Part shown: one piece after another, positions 1 through 12,324 of the stretch
Position numbering within the stretch: position 1 is the first letter of the stretch
Layout: each line of letters starts with the position of its first letter
Assembly (NCBI GenBank): GCA_016165875.1
Contig: JABBOT010000007.1
Location: 7,101,245-7,165,244 of the forward strand
Source: Acanthopleura granulata
Lineage: Eukaryota; Mollusca; Polyplacophora; Chitonida; Chitonidae
Direction: 5' to 3'
Length of the DNA: 64,000 bases
Made by a program: the position numbers and the translations under genes
The notes under the pieces: model-generated
Databases searched by the model: none
The model's input: the letters and a program-made list of their open reading frames with translations, nothing else
What the model was told of the DNA's origin: nothing

Positions 1-710
1 ACACAGACAATGGGTAATAAGGAAAGATCAGGACACTGGAATTAGATCAAACTTTTTTGCATTGAGTTTATACAAATGTTCACTATACAATATCTGGATG
101 ACACCATTCTACAGTATATAAGTTACAAGTATACATAGATATGATTTGTGTGTAGCATACCTCTGAATCTCAGATCTGAATTTCCTGTCACTGTACAGTA
201 ATTTCAGAACATGTAGAATGGGGATATATTGCATCGAGTGAATCCTGGGTTCACCTCCACAATTCAAATCTTCCATTTGTATGACTGTCTCTGATTCCTA
301 TAAAAGACCCAATATGTGTACAGTATATGTACATCATTTGTGCCTTTCAGCATTGCTAAGAAAACATATACATAAACATTAGTCATTCAGTGCATCTAGA
401 TTTCCAGTAGCACATGTATACTTAAATAGCACATAAATACTTAAAACAAATACGATCAAGCCCAAATAACATTTTTAATGCTCTACTCTAATTCAATACG
501 GTGGTGACAGCCTGCAGAGGGTTTCTTGTCGTCTTGCGCTTAGACCCTGTGTTAAGTCAATGACTCATGATAAATATTTACAGAATCATGCCCATGTTAA
601 AAGATAGGATGTCAAAAAGTTTAGCAAAAGGCAGCCTGAAAAACAATCGACTCGCCTGCCATTGCATTAATGTAATCAAAAGAAGTGAGAATTAAATTAT
701 TTTTTACTCA

Positions 711-1140
711 CAATACAAACCAGTTTGTCTTTCAGCACCTTCATTAACATCCATTCTGAACTTTCTGAACCCATGAAATGGGTTGCCCAAACGCTTCCCC
801 AGTTCAAAACGTCTTCAATTGAAGGTGTCTCATCAGATTTTGACAAATTCAACTACATTCCGCCAGTCAGAGTACTGGCAAGAGGTGGTCCGTCAGCCCA
901 CTGCTGCACAGCGCGTATAGCAACTTGAGTCAGGCCGTAATCTCCCTTCAGCTGTGCCTATGAAAGGGCATTATCTACTTGTCTTTGTTCATTTGTCAAA
1001 ACCATACGGTGTTTGAAAAAAATCAACATCTCAGTCATCACCAGTAGAGATGTCATTGTCTTTACCAACCTTCACACTACCGAAATGAACATTTCCAATT
1101 CGGACAGATCTTTGCAGATGTTCGCTTGCATCAGAGTTAC
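711..1140 (-). pseudogene. Decayed coding-like stretch, product not recognised
   Basis: Read on the minus strand, this stretch has protein-like runs broken by stops and frame changes. One run begins NSDASEHLQRSVRIGNVHFG (about 1137 downward). A later run in another frame includes LKGDYGLTQVAIRAVQQWAD (about 950-890), then one in-frame TAG, then SIEDVLNWGSVWATHFMG. A TTTCATAG acceptor-like site near 954 and a GTGAGT donor-like site near 708-713 flank the second run. I do not recognise the family. It may be an old exon, a relic of a transposon protein, or chance. Confidence 0.25.
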
Positions 1141-2499
1141 AGTGAATGTTATCTGTTTGTAGGATGCACATTTTGGACATTTCTATCAATTCCACACTTC
1201 AAAGTCAAACCCTTTTGAAGGTGTGTAGCAAATATGTGACATTTTACCGAATATATGGTAAGATAGACAGTCAGCTGGCCTATACCTTGTTGTTGACAAA
1301 CTAAGCATTTGAAACGGTCTAACAGAGAATTAAAGAATGGTGAAATGAACTGTTTCCTTCTTGTGAACATTTATAGCCATTTATGCTTTATCTAGATATT
1401 CGGAACAGCCATGGACAGGCAGGAGATTGCGCTATATGCAGGCAAGGTCGCAGTATGCAGCTGCTCTTCTGTGTTAAAGGCTGTTTATGGACTGTCGACA
1501 ATATTCTATTCACTGGATGTAGAATATCCGGCTGTTGTCTCAGCAGCCTTGGAATTCACCAAGATGGCGGAACTGGCAACACAACCAAGGAAACCTCATC
1601 TGAGAGCAGTGGATCTATTGCGGGAATTAAATCCATATTGCCTTGTGGTTTTTTTTAGGACTGTGCATCTTTAGTGTTTCCAGTACTTGTCACTTGTTTG
1701 ATATTGATAGAAACTAACTACTCTTCTTCTTGGGTTTACCTGTAGTATCTTATTTCATTGTTACTTACTAGCAACAATTTATATATGTCCTTTTTGCCTA
1801 CCTACATATGTGTACATGCTTGTGTACTTCCCACCACCGTATGCACACTTGTAATTATGCGTTTTCTGATATCCTTGACTGTGATGTTTATAACCCAGGA
1901 GTCAGTTTCATGCTAAAGTAGTTTGAAATCCTGTGCTCTCCTTGTGATAACGTGCGATAGATTATAGCATTTAATTTCTTGCTTTTATTTTTTACATGTC
2001 ATTTTATGTATCACTTGCATGTCTTTCTCTCATCACATACATACAGGTACTCATGCTTGTCTTTCTAACCAGGACAAACATAATATAATAATGGGATGTA
2101 TTTGACTGGGTTTTTTATAATACAGACGCTTCATTACAACACAACTGGTTTTGTTGCTATTTTGTATTGTTTTTCAAACTTGGGTTTAACAGTTCATTTT
2201 AAAACCGAACCTAGAGCCACCTCTCCAGAGCATGTGCCATCTTTCTGAGACATCATATCATCATATCAGTACGATATAAACTGATCTCCGCGTGATGTTG
2301 AAGTCATCGGGGCACTGTTGAATCATCGCATCCTGGATAATCAACCACACTGGACCATTATCATGTATAGATTGTGGGGATTGTTAGGCAGAGCCTGTCT
2401 ACTCTCAGTTTGATGAAGATGGTCAAAATTTTGCAAATCAGTTACTGCAAAATTGATATGATCAACGATATGTGAAACTTTTGCTCCAACCTATATTTA

Positions 2500-2840
2500 G
2501 GGTTGCATTACCCTATTTATTCATTGTCGGCACCCTTCCTTTAAGGGCCACACAAAGCTATGTATTTTTGCACAGCCCATCTATATACGGTGATATGAAC
2601 TCTATTTAATGATGTCGAGTAATCCTACATTTCAGGATTATGTGACCCTTGTTGATTAGGTATGTCCACCCTAATTTTTAAGGTCGTGTTACCCAAAATT
2701 TCAGGATCAGCTGACTCTGAATTATAGGGTGCGATAAATGACCCTTATATTTGGAGTTGGTCATGTCCATTCCCTGAATATCAGGGTCACATCTCACCGC
2801 AGGGTTTTGAGTAGTTTTGACCCTTTTCTCCTAAGAGTCA
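2500..2840. repeat. Degenerate short tandem repeats with AGGGT / TGACCCT motifs
   Basis: About a dozen imperfect units of roughly 20-45 bp follow one another. Each pairs a TTTCAGG- or TTTAGGG-like start with a TGACCCT- or TTACCC-like end, for example around 2628-2650, 2697-2717 and 2728-2745. The motifs are near-palindromic partners of each other, so the block is rich in inverted AGGGTCA/TGACCCT pairs. Confidence 0.5.
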
Positions 2841-3159
2841 AGTGTGGAAATTTTATTTTCCTTCCCTTATGTCCCTCATTTATCTGACTTGTTTAAAGGG
2901 CGATGGCTCGACACTAGAACCCCATCCTCGATCAGTGAACCTTCGCACTGAGGAGAAAGCAAGTTTACAAAGGATAGCACCATGCGGTTCAGAATAGAAC
3001 CATGAGGTTCTTTATAGCCCCTAACTAAACCCTCTTTTCTAGGTGTATATACCACTAGGAAACTTTATAAAGAGGCGATCCAAGTCGGTGATAGCAATAT
3101 CTATATCCAAAACAACTTACATCCCTATACTCAAAGGAATAAATAAAACATTTATTTAC

Positions 3160-3380
3160 GCGATCGATGTTTTACACCGTAGTCAAGAATATTCACTTAT
3201 ACTACAACCAACAGCACTGTGGTGGGATGAAACCAAGCAGAGCCCAAGGAAAACCCACAACCAGGCTGCTGGCAAACCTGGACTTGAGTTCAGAGCAATA
3301 GATTGCTGAGAGGAGCCTGGGTCAGTACGGTACACTAGCTCCCTGACTCTCTCGGCCACGGAAGACCGTTGCCGACCCAA
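3160..3380 (-). mobile_element. tRNA-derived SINE, main family, degenerate copy
   Basis: On the plus strand it runs tail to head: GATGTTTTACACCGTAGTC, then a core with GGGATGAAACC and AAACCCACAACCA, then the head region ending TCTCGGCCACGG. The B-box area is damaged. In family orientation it lies on the minus strand. Confidence 0.7.
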
Positions 3381-4499
3381 AAAGCAGTAAAATAAATGCT
3401 AATTAAATCTGCTAACATGTGTGAGAGTCCTCTTTTTTCACTGATGCATGGAAGACAATAAATAAGGCCACTGCCGAATGTATGCAGAGACACTTAAATC
3501 ATTATTACCGATGAACGGTGGTTTATGTACAAGCGAGAGGTCTCTATAGTGACAGGGATAAACGTAAACCAATACCACCTGTATCTGCTGGTGTTAAAAT
3601 GACCATGTATTTATTGATGGAGGTGTTTTTTTAGGTGTAAATTCTGGAGGTAGCAAGATGTCGGTTTATGGATAACAAGCATGGTAACGAAACATTCCAT
3701 GAAATGTAGGATATGTCCTATTTTCTCATTACACACTAGTCAAAGGAGCGTCGTATCATCAAGCCGTGGATAACTTGCTGGTTTTTTAAAATCAATTTAT
3801 GAAAAAAATAACCTGTAAAATAACCCCTCGAATGACACTTCAATAAATTACCCTAATTTCGGAAATAAATATAGAGCTTACCGGAATAAGTTTAATAAAC
3901 TGTTACTTTTATCGCCAAAACATAGCACGAACGCAAATTTAATCACACAAATAAAAACACCAAAAGCACAAGGAAAATTCTTAAATCGATGAATCGAAAC
4001 AACCGTTAGCCCCAGTAAGAAAAAACTTTTATTAATATAGACGGCGAAAATTCAACCGATTGCTGGTGCATTTAATTCCCACTTTTCTTCGGTAATAAAT
4101 GAAAGTTGTGAAATATCCCAAATACTACATCTAATCCCAGGGACTATCTTTCGGATCAAAGCCCGATGTCATTTAAATTCAATTGTCATTTGATCCAGTG
4201 GATGAAATTGTTGTTCAAAATGTCACATGCACGTTAACATCGCCTGCGCCTAGCATGGATGGTTTGTTGTCAGTCTTGTTGTGAATTACATTTGTCAATC
4301 TCTTGGGCATGCTATAAACACTTTCTTTAGATCAGGAACTGCATGTTATTATAGCTAAAAGCTCGAATTACCCTCATATTTAAAGCTGTAGCGAAAGAAA
4401 TAAAGAGGAAAATTACAAATCAATTTCTGACAGGGAGCTTATGTGGAAAACAGCACCCAATGTGAAAACTGAATGCCTTAACGCGAATACATGTAACAT

Positions 4500-4920
4500 C
4501 ATTTCAGAAAGTCAGTGTGGATTTACAAGCAATTAGCCTAATGAATTAGATGTTGCAAGCGACTTATACAACGTCTAACAGAGGTCCATTTACAAAACGA
4601 GGGGTGTTTTCCTGTCCGCAAGCAATACGCTGCATACCCTTTAAAATCTGTGTGTACGTCAGTCAGCAATGATCAGCCGATGGGATCACATGTATCAAAC
4701 GCGTTTGACACAGCTGATCACAATATCCTTGTACAAAAGTCTGACTTCCATTGGGTGCGAAATTTATCCCTTTCCTGGTTTCCATGCTACATTTCTGTTC
4801 GCAATAAACGCGTTCTTTATAATAACCACCTTTTATCCACACCTTTCCTCCTTGTCATACTCCTCTGTAGACTCCAATTTGTCACTAATATTCCTAGCAC
4901 TAGCATGCACGTCTTACCCG
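4500..4920 (+). mobile_element. Non-LTR retrotransposon (LINE) reverse transcriptase relic
   Basis: Conceptual translation shows hallmarks of a LINE reverse transcriptase. ISESQCGFTSN with an NELDV further on (about 4498-4545) resembles the S-x-Q-x-G-F segment. NAFDTADHNIL (about 4698-4730) is the classic AFDxxDH block that carries the first catalytic Asp of the family. LSWFPCYISVRNKRV follows (about 4768-4812), the W-F-x-x-Y-x-x-x-R segment. The first block is in a different frame from the others and contains stops, so the copy is dead. The segment that normally carries FADD and the endonuclease are not visible. Jockey/CR1/L2-like clades fit, but the clade is not decided here. Confidence 0.75.
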
Positions 4921-6467
4921 TCCACCATCTAGAAATTATATACATGTATAGGTATAAAAACACCAAAGAAAATATCCTTACTACATATGTAGTAATTTCA
5001 CAAAGAACACCCACATAAAACTCTATTCTCTAATTTGTGGTGGCCCAAATGACACATACTGTCAAATAACTAGATGCCTGGCCTACAACATATCCAAACA
5101 TCATCAGAGGTTGACCACCATTTTCTCAAATAAATCAGCTGGAATACAGGTACTGGCGTCCTATCGCCATAGAAACAGGGTGTAACGGGCACTTGCTCAT
5201 TGGATGATATTTTCTCTGTTTAATTGTACCCGCACATAATGGACTTTTTGTCAACAATTATTTATCATAGTTTATACCTGCAAAACTACCTGGCAGTACA
5301 TAAACAAACACTTCAGAGACAGAGCCAATACCTATCCGTCCCCACCGTTTTCTGTGCGCCTGAATCTTGCATACAAAATCCAATTAGTGTTTTGATACCT
5401 ATAGGACTACCAAATATTTCTGTGCGGGATAAGTCAGGGAATTTTGTCTCACAGAAAATGCATGAAGAAGTGGGTAGGCAGGGGGAATCTAAGAGTATAA
5501 GAAAAGGCGGTCCAAAAGACATGGTTTGAATCTTTACAGCCATATACTACATAAGACAATAAGACAGCATGCTCTACTTTTCCTGTAGAATCATCCACAA
5601 ACACCAGATAGCTCGTGCAAACGTTCACCCCAGAAAACCAACGCATCAGGGACTGAACAACCCCGAGCCGTAAATCCGTAGAAAATAAGCACATATCACC
5701 TCGGAAAACAGAAATTGCAGAAGTCATTAATCAGTGGATAATTTTCTAACCTATCTGTGAGCCAAAACAAGAACCATCCTCCATAGCAGATAACAATCTC
5801 CTTAACAATTGTGTGTGTATATATTATTGTTAAGATTTCCCGAAATTAAAATAAGCAATTTTGTTTTAATGTGTCTCTTTGATTTATTATTTTTTATTAT
5901 CATTCAGGGAAGGCAAAATGGGACGTGATGGAAACGTGTGGCAAATCTGCCATCCTTTGCAGAATTAGGAAGTATTTGGTTAGGCAAAGCCCTAAAATAT
6001 ACAAGGAAATGGTGAAACCTTCGTACTGCGAATGTTCAGCTGATTGTAGGGAACGTTAACTGTTTATGTGAGGTTTGTCACTCAGAACACTCCATAAGCT
6101 GGTCGTACTGACACATACGTTTTGAATGTCTGCTTCATTAAGTGTCAGCTTTCACTTGCCTGTTTTGCCTTTAAAATGGCTATGTTATTACGTGTGATTC
6201 AACCATTCTCTTTATAAGCATTGACACAGTTCCACCAATATCGATACGAGGAGTGGCAAGATTTGTGTTAAAGCAGCTAGGTGTTATATTAGTATCGCTG
6301 GATGTCAAAATGTAAGCACTTAATAACGCCTTTTATCCTCCTGCCTTTATCAGACAGAGTTAAACAACACCAAGCTCCACAAAAAAGTATTTTATTTTCG
6401 AAAAATAAGCTTTGTAATTGTCCGTGTTTTTTATCCAGACTATACTAGTTAATGGGGGGCTTCTTTT

Positions 6468-6714
6468 TGGCCGAGGGGAATAGCGCGCTTGCACGGCGTA
6501 ATGGATCAGTTCCCTCTCACCAATGCAATCGCTGTGAATCAAGTCCAACTTAGACTGGCTTCATCTCTGGTCATGCGTGGGAAGGTCTGTCAGCAACATA
6601 CGGATCTTGCGTTTCCCCCGGGCTCTGTCCGGTTTCCTTCCACACTGGCCATTGTCGTACAAGTGAAATAATCATGATTATCGCGTAAAGCACAAATCAA
6701 ATCAATAGATAAAT
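6468..6714 (+). mobile_element. tRNA-derived SINE, main family
   Basis: Head to tail on the plus strand: GGCCGAGG A-box remnant, CACCAATGCAATCGCTGTGA, a GGGAAGGTCTGTCAGCAAC core, GGGCTCTGTCCGGTTTCC, and a mutated tail ending AAATCAAATCAATAGATAAA. Nearly full length. Confidence 0.8.
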
Positions 6715-6962
6715 ACTTCTTGGATAAAAAAACAAATGACCCAAGTAATAGCTGATACGAACATGACGATGAAAGAGGTTCTTGAGAGATACCCATTGAA
6801 CGAACGTAATATGGGACAAGTAGTTTCATTGCCTGCTTTTGTGAGTAGACATCATCATGACGTTTCTATCGCATGATTACGACATTGTTGTTCCTTTTCG
6901 GGAGACATATTACTCAGCTGCTGTAATAAATTTTTCCACTATATGTTTATTTAAATCCGTCG

Positions 6963-7265
6963 GCCTTCGCAGCCTTGGAGATTAGCACACGGGTAAAGCG
7001 TATGACCTCGGTGCCTCTACACCAATGCGGTCGCTGTGAGCTCAAGTCAAGCTTTCTCTCCGTTCATATGTGAGAGCCTATTCTACGCCCGCAGCCTAGA
7101 CCCCGGCCGCACGTAGGAAGGTCTGCTGGCAGCCTCCGCATGGTCGCGGGTTTCCCTCCGAGTACAACCCGGTTTCCTCCAACGATAATGCTGCCCACTA
7201 TCGTAAAAGTGAAATATTTTTGAGTACGGTGTTAAACATCAGTCAAACAAATAAATAAATAAATT
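6963..7265 (+). mobile_element. tRNA-derived SINE, main family, with an internal insertion
   Basis: Begins GGCCTTCGCAGCCTTGGAG, has CACCAATGCGGTCGCTGTGA and the tail TTGAGTACGGTGTTAAACAT with a repeated AAAT end. It is about 50 bp longer than its relatives because of extra sequence around 7075-7105, between head and core. Confidence 0.8.
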
Positions 7266-7414
7266 TAAATCGGAATACACACGTAGTTCATAAACCTTGC
7301 GTTCAGTTTCTCCCTTAGTCAGTTTATGTTAGCGTTACAGTCCTAAACAAAGTTGGATTTGCATGCGATTTTTGTATCAGTTATAACAAACGATTTTAAA
7401 CGAAGTTCAGAGTC

Positions 7415-7605
7415 TTCGTTCGCCTAGAGGTCAGAGTGCCAATGCAACGCAATAACTCATCCGCCCCTCACCAATGCGATCGCGGTGAGGGCAAGTCCAG
7501 CTCAGCCTGGCTTTCTCTTCGTTGGCAAAGTCCGAGAGCAATCTGCGGATGGAAGCGGATTTCCCTGGGACTCTGTCCATTTCTCTTCCACCCAAATCAA
7601 TCAAA
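7415..7605 (+). mobile_element. tRNA-derived SINE, main family, 3'-truncated
   Basis: Has the head (TCGCCTAGAGGTCAGAGTGC, CACCAATGCGATCGCGGTGA, AAGTCCAGCTCAGCCTGGC) and the GGGACTCTGTCC core but breaks off before the usual tail; AAATCAATCAAATTATAAAT follows. Confidence 0.7.
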
Positions 7606-8049
7606 TTATAAATCCCCAAGTGCAGACAGGGTAGAATAACTTGTGTTACAGGTGACAATCTAACCGTGTACGACACACTTCTGATTTCTTATTAAGATCT
7701 TTACGGTATAAACAGTGTTTTGGGGCGTCAAAGTTTTAACCTCTACGAAACATTCACTGCCGATTCTTGAGAATACCAGAACTCAGGAAAAGCGTCCAAT
7801 GGGAGTTTGCATCTCTGGATAGCGTTTTTGCAACGCAAACATAATTTTAAAAAAGCGATAAATTCTGTCAGGATTTTAACTTTTCTTACGTTCTAGAACC
7901 TCGGGTTCTAAAATGCCAAGGCTTCAGAAGGAAAATGGCCGTTTCGCAGAAACATACATTTCATAAACCTGTTCAACGCTTTACCGTAGATAGGAGTAAA
8001 GGGAGATTATGGTTTTGGAACAAATGTGTTTTCATTGATTTACTGATTG

Positions 8050-8185
8050 ATTGATTTATTTGATTGGTGTTTTACGCCATACTCAAGAATATTACACTTT
8101 TACGACGGCGGCCACCATTATCGTGGGAGGAAACCCACGATCACCCGTAGATTGCTGGAAGACCTTCCCACGTACGACCACATAC
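8050..8185 (-). mobile_element. tRNA-derived SINE, main family, 5'-truncated
   Basis: Only the tail and part of the core remain: TTTATTTGATTGGTGTTTTA, CGACGGCGGCCACCATTATC, then GGAAGACCTTCCCACGTACG. The tRNA-like head is missing, as expected for incomplete reverse transcription. Confidence 0.8.
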
Positions 8186-11100
8186 AAATGCAACACATTT
8201 ATGGTGCTTAAGTACAGACTACATCCCGCAGAGAGCATGATTGACATTCCATCCAATCAGAAAAACGGCAAAACAAAGACTGTGAGTAACTGAATACTTG
8301 AATTTGTTTTAAACACACCTTAATATTTTTTCATCATTAAATTCACCATGCTCAAGATTTTTTCATTGAGACCATGGTAGTCAGTTTTGACGGATGGAGG
8401 AAATTAAGCCGATAACCCTGAGCCAACAACCACAATGCACGTTACTGACGAACTTTCCAACGTGAAATGTACATTTATGAACGTCACAAATGTAGAGGAA
8501 TTCATTCAACCAAGGTTAAAATGATCAGGCGTACACACGGGTGTCGGCTGAGCACTTATTGTCGATAACGTGCCATGAACAGTGAGGGTGGCGCAATGTA
8601 TAGGTTTCATGTCCAGGATCTAGACAGAGCCCGATTAGCGTGTTATTAACTCCTTGTCCGAACCCAGCTTCCAATGCTATTATGTAATATATGACATTAA
8701 ACAAAGTTGAAATAAGCTGTTTGTTTTTTTTAAAGAGGAATTAACCTCGAGAGATGCTTCTAACGAGCATGTATTATTTCCAAAAACAACAGTTACTGCA
8801 TTATCACACATGCAAGTTATGGGTTTTGTTATTAAGGCAGAAAGAAGTATTTCCTGCTTTAAAAGTACCGTGAAAGGCTGACCATAGCGTTTCCTATCGT
8901 GGGCTACACGGAATAACCGATAATGTTTCTCTTAACACAACTGCCTTATTCGACAAATACATCGGGAAAGAACGTTCAAAAACCTAGGTTGTCATGATCG
9001 AGACACAGAAGAAAACATCGGGGACACCAATTCTTCAATGTCTACCAATAGTCATCCATAATATGAACAAAGTTTTGTAGAGTATAACATATATGCAGAA
9101 TGAACAGAGTGTTTGTTTTACAATAGGTTTCCAAATAACATTGATTTAACACTAGCCGCTGTTAACAGGAGCTTGCTAACGGGAACAGCTGCTGCAGAGC
9201 CCTGATAATGCTGGCGACAGACTAACACACACGATAGTGGATGAAGTGTTTATTTGAACGCGTTTTATCAGAAAGACGTTTGACTGAACATATCAGTAAC
9301 ACATAAGGTATTACTTACCAGACATGAATCACTGGGTAATTTGCAGCAGGGGCGGGCCATATAGATACTGATAGTATGCAGAGGTTGGGGATTTCGTTGC
9401 CAAATCCACAGTAATCACATACATATTTCTGACTGGAGTCAATATTTAAAGCCTCCTTGCAATGTTTAGTTTTTAGGGATTTCAAGTTGAAATGCTCATG
9501 TGCTCGTATCTTTATAAAGTTTGTGAAGTGATTAAAATTTGATTATCTAGAACCTTTAAATTAAGTATTAAAATGGTATTTAATGTTTTAACTTAAAATA
9601 ACAGACCACACTTGTAGGAAAGTATGTCATTTTATATACATGTGCAGCACTTTAATTTTTATTTCCGTTTTAAGCACTGTGAAAAAATGTCAAAAATGTC
9701 AAGACCATATTTGGAATCAGCATGAAATTGCTGATAATAGGCGTATTATCATTCAACCGCACAATAAAGAGACTTTCAGATTCACTCCATTTTATAGTTC
9801 TGGCTTATTTCTGTTAGTTAAAAGTATGCTTTTTGCAAAACGAAGATAAGGTTGTATCCAACTTGTATATATATATTTGGAATTGTCGACTCATTCAGCA
9901 AATCTGTGAACGATTTTGTGAATACAGACTTATGAAGCAATATGACAAAAACACACAGCTGCATTTCTATTCAAAATATACTTTAGTGTAACTTTTTATT
10001 TCGAAGAAATGAGTAATGATTCGTATGCACACATATTTGATGTCATAAACAATAACATAAATAACCGTCTTGTGTATATCACATGTTTATCATAACAACA
10101 TAAAAAGCAATATGCCACAGAAAAATGAGTACAAAGACTTCACATATATAGACTTGACACAAGTATTATCACATTTTTGGTGCTTATGTCATAGCAAATA
10201 AAATACGATTGACAATTTCGTCTCGTGCAGCAACTCATTTGAAATCCGATGTAGAAACTGAAATTCCAAACCGTGGCCCAGTATTTTGGTTTATTCCCCC
10301 AAAAGTGTACATTGTTCTACAACACGATTCCGCTGACAGTACAATAATAAAATCAATGTCTACTCAGACTGACATTTTTTGGGGATGTGTTCTATGAGTG
10401 GCGTCTTGTACAGACGCAACTACGTTAATGCATAAGGGATTCGACCCTGTATAGGAACTGTGTTTAAAACTTTGGAAAGCAGGATATTTTACGTCAGTCA
10501 AATTGTGACTAAGTTGCTATCTGTCCAATTTAGTCTCTGATGCCAATAAAAATGGACTGCCATGACCGTGCAAACATAGAACGTGATTGTCAGTCTTAAG
10601 GAGTCCCACAGCTTTCCCATGCGTAACATGCTTGAGCGGTAGGAGGAGGTATTGGTATTTGTAAACATTTCCCAAATGATAAAAGATCTTCTCAATTAAT
10701 ATGCTGACAGCAGTGCGCGTCATTGTAATTTCAGTCACAAACTCAGTCTAGCACTTCACCGTCTGATTACTGGACAAACCACATGCCAGCTGGTAATTCG
10801 ACAGTACAACATGGTAACAAAACCTCCTTTGACAATATCAGTGGTTCACTAATCTCCAGGGAGACGAAGGTGCGAAAATTTGGATTTTCCGAAAGTTTCG
10901 TCAAAGGAAATGTCGCCTCCATATATAGAACACAACAGGTAACAGACAAACCGGTAGGTCTGTTCCCTGCAGATCGGTGTCTGTCATTTAGAGTTATCTG
11001 CCCTTAGATCACTTTCTTTCCATGATTCTCAAGTACTGAGACAGCTGAGTATAACTTAGATCACTTAGTAATTCGAACAACTACCATTTTCAATACTATG

Positions 11101-11474
11101 TTGCTGTTTTGATGTCTACATTCTGTTCACAGCACGCGCGTTACACAGGGTAGATTTCACATTATTCTTATCAGTCAACAATGAATGGCATACAATGACA
11201 TTTATACACAATAATCAAGAGCTAATTAACAGAAGGAATAAAGCTTACAGTCTGAAACGAAATAAACGAAAGTGACAGCTTTGTATTAACATGCTATTTG
11301 TTAAATTAACACTGGTTGGATCCGTTGAAGTCCTAGTGGTCTTTAAGCCTTTAATTCATACTCCAGATGTTCTAGACACACCAAGGGGACATTCAGCGAG
11401 AATCTTAATTTTGAATAAATTAGCAGAGATTACTGATTCGCTGGGTCATCAGAACGAGTTTTTTCATTCCAAAC

Positions 11475-11480
11475 TTTATT
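11475..11480 (-). promoter_or_regulatory. Possible polyadenylation signal of gene A
   Basis: Reads AATAAA on the minus strand, about 845 bp past the gene A stop codon. An ATTAAA variant near 11987 is closer. Chance occurrence is quite possible. Confidence 0.2.
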
Positions 11481-12324
11481 TAAAGAACTGCCTAGAAACG
11501 AGATTGTTTTGTGTGCAACATAAAAAATAGGGTCAGGAGAACATCGACACGAATTTTGAAAATTGTGATGGCCCATGGCGGGTTGTGCTATATATTGTAA
11601 TACGATTAAGGAATATTGTCTTATTGATTAATTGATGCTGAACGCTGTTCTCAAAGAACTTTTCCCTTATGGTTTAACGTGTAAAGGAATCCGGAGGGTC
11701 CAGTGTAAACCAACGCCTATCGCCAGGTACCTGATAACTCTTTTGATCGCAGGTCGAAGGCGAGAAAGGAAGAGTTCGATACGAGCAAACGACAGAGTTT
11801 GTCCAGGGCCTTTGTCGTCCTTGCTAAACTTGGTGGAGGAAAAAGAATTGTGAAGAGCATAATACGAAAATTATCTGAACCTGGCTGTAACTATTTTGGT
11901 TCTTATCACAAGATACCACACAGTCAGTATCATATATTATCATATTGGTATAGCATTAGCTATTGTGCTGCATCCTACGGAGGAATTTTAATCGTCTTCC
12001 TATGAACCAATTTTCGTACTGTATTTCTTCAATTTCTTCGAACGACGGGCCACGTCCTTTTGAATGATGCATGATCATTGTTGACTCTGCTCGGCAAATA
12101 TTATTGTAATTCTAAAACAACAAACTACAGTGAAAGAGGGTTAGACCTACTCCTGGTTGCCAACCTATTGCACCTAAGCCCTACATTTGAAGGAATGAAG
12201 AACAAGAATATTTACCTCTTGGTACAATCTGTATCACTTTCTCTGTGATCGTATAATGGTGATTTGCCAGATCTAAACGGTATCAAATCCAATATAAAGT
12301 CGTAGAAAAATGGAAGACACATGT

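Larger units (their letters stand above)
1..12324. other. 3' flank of gene A, repeat-rich, no supported gene
   Basis: Downstream of gene A on its own strand. It includes the likely 3' UTR nearest 12.3 kb, then repeats: five SINE copies (3160-8185), a LINE relic (4500-4920), a degenerate repeat block (2500-2840) and a decayed coding-like stretch (about 711-1140). Stretches 1-700, 1.4-2.5, 5.0-6.4 and 8.2-11.4 kb show nothing I can name. Confidence 0.5.
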
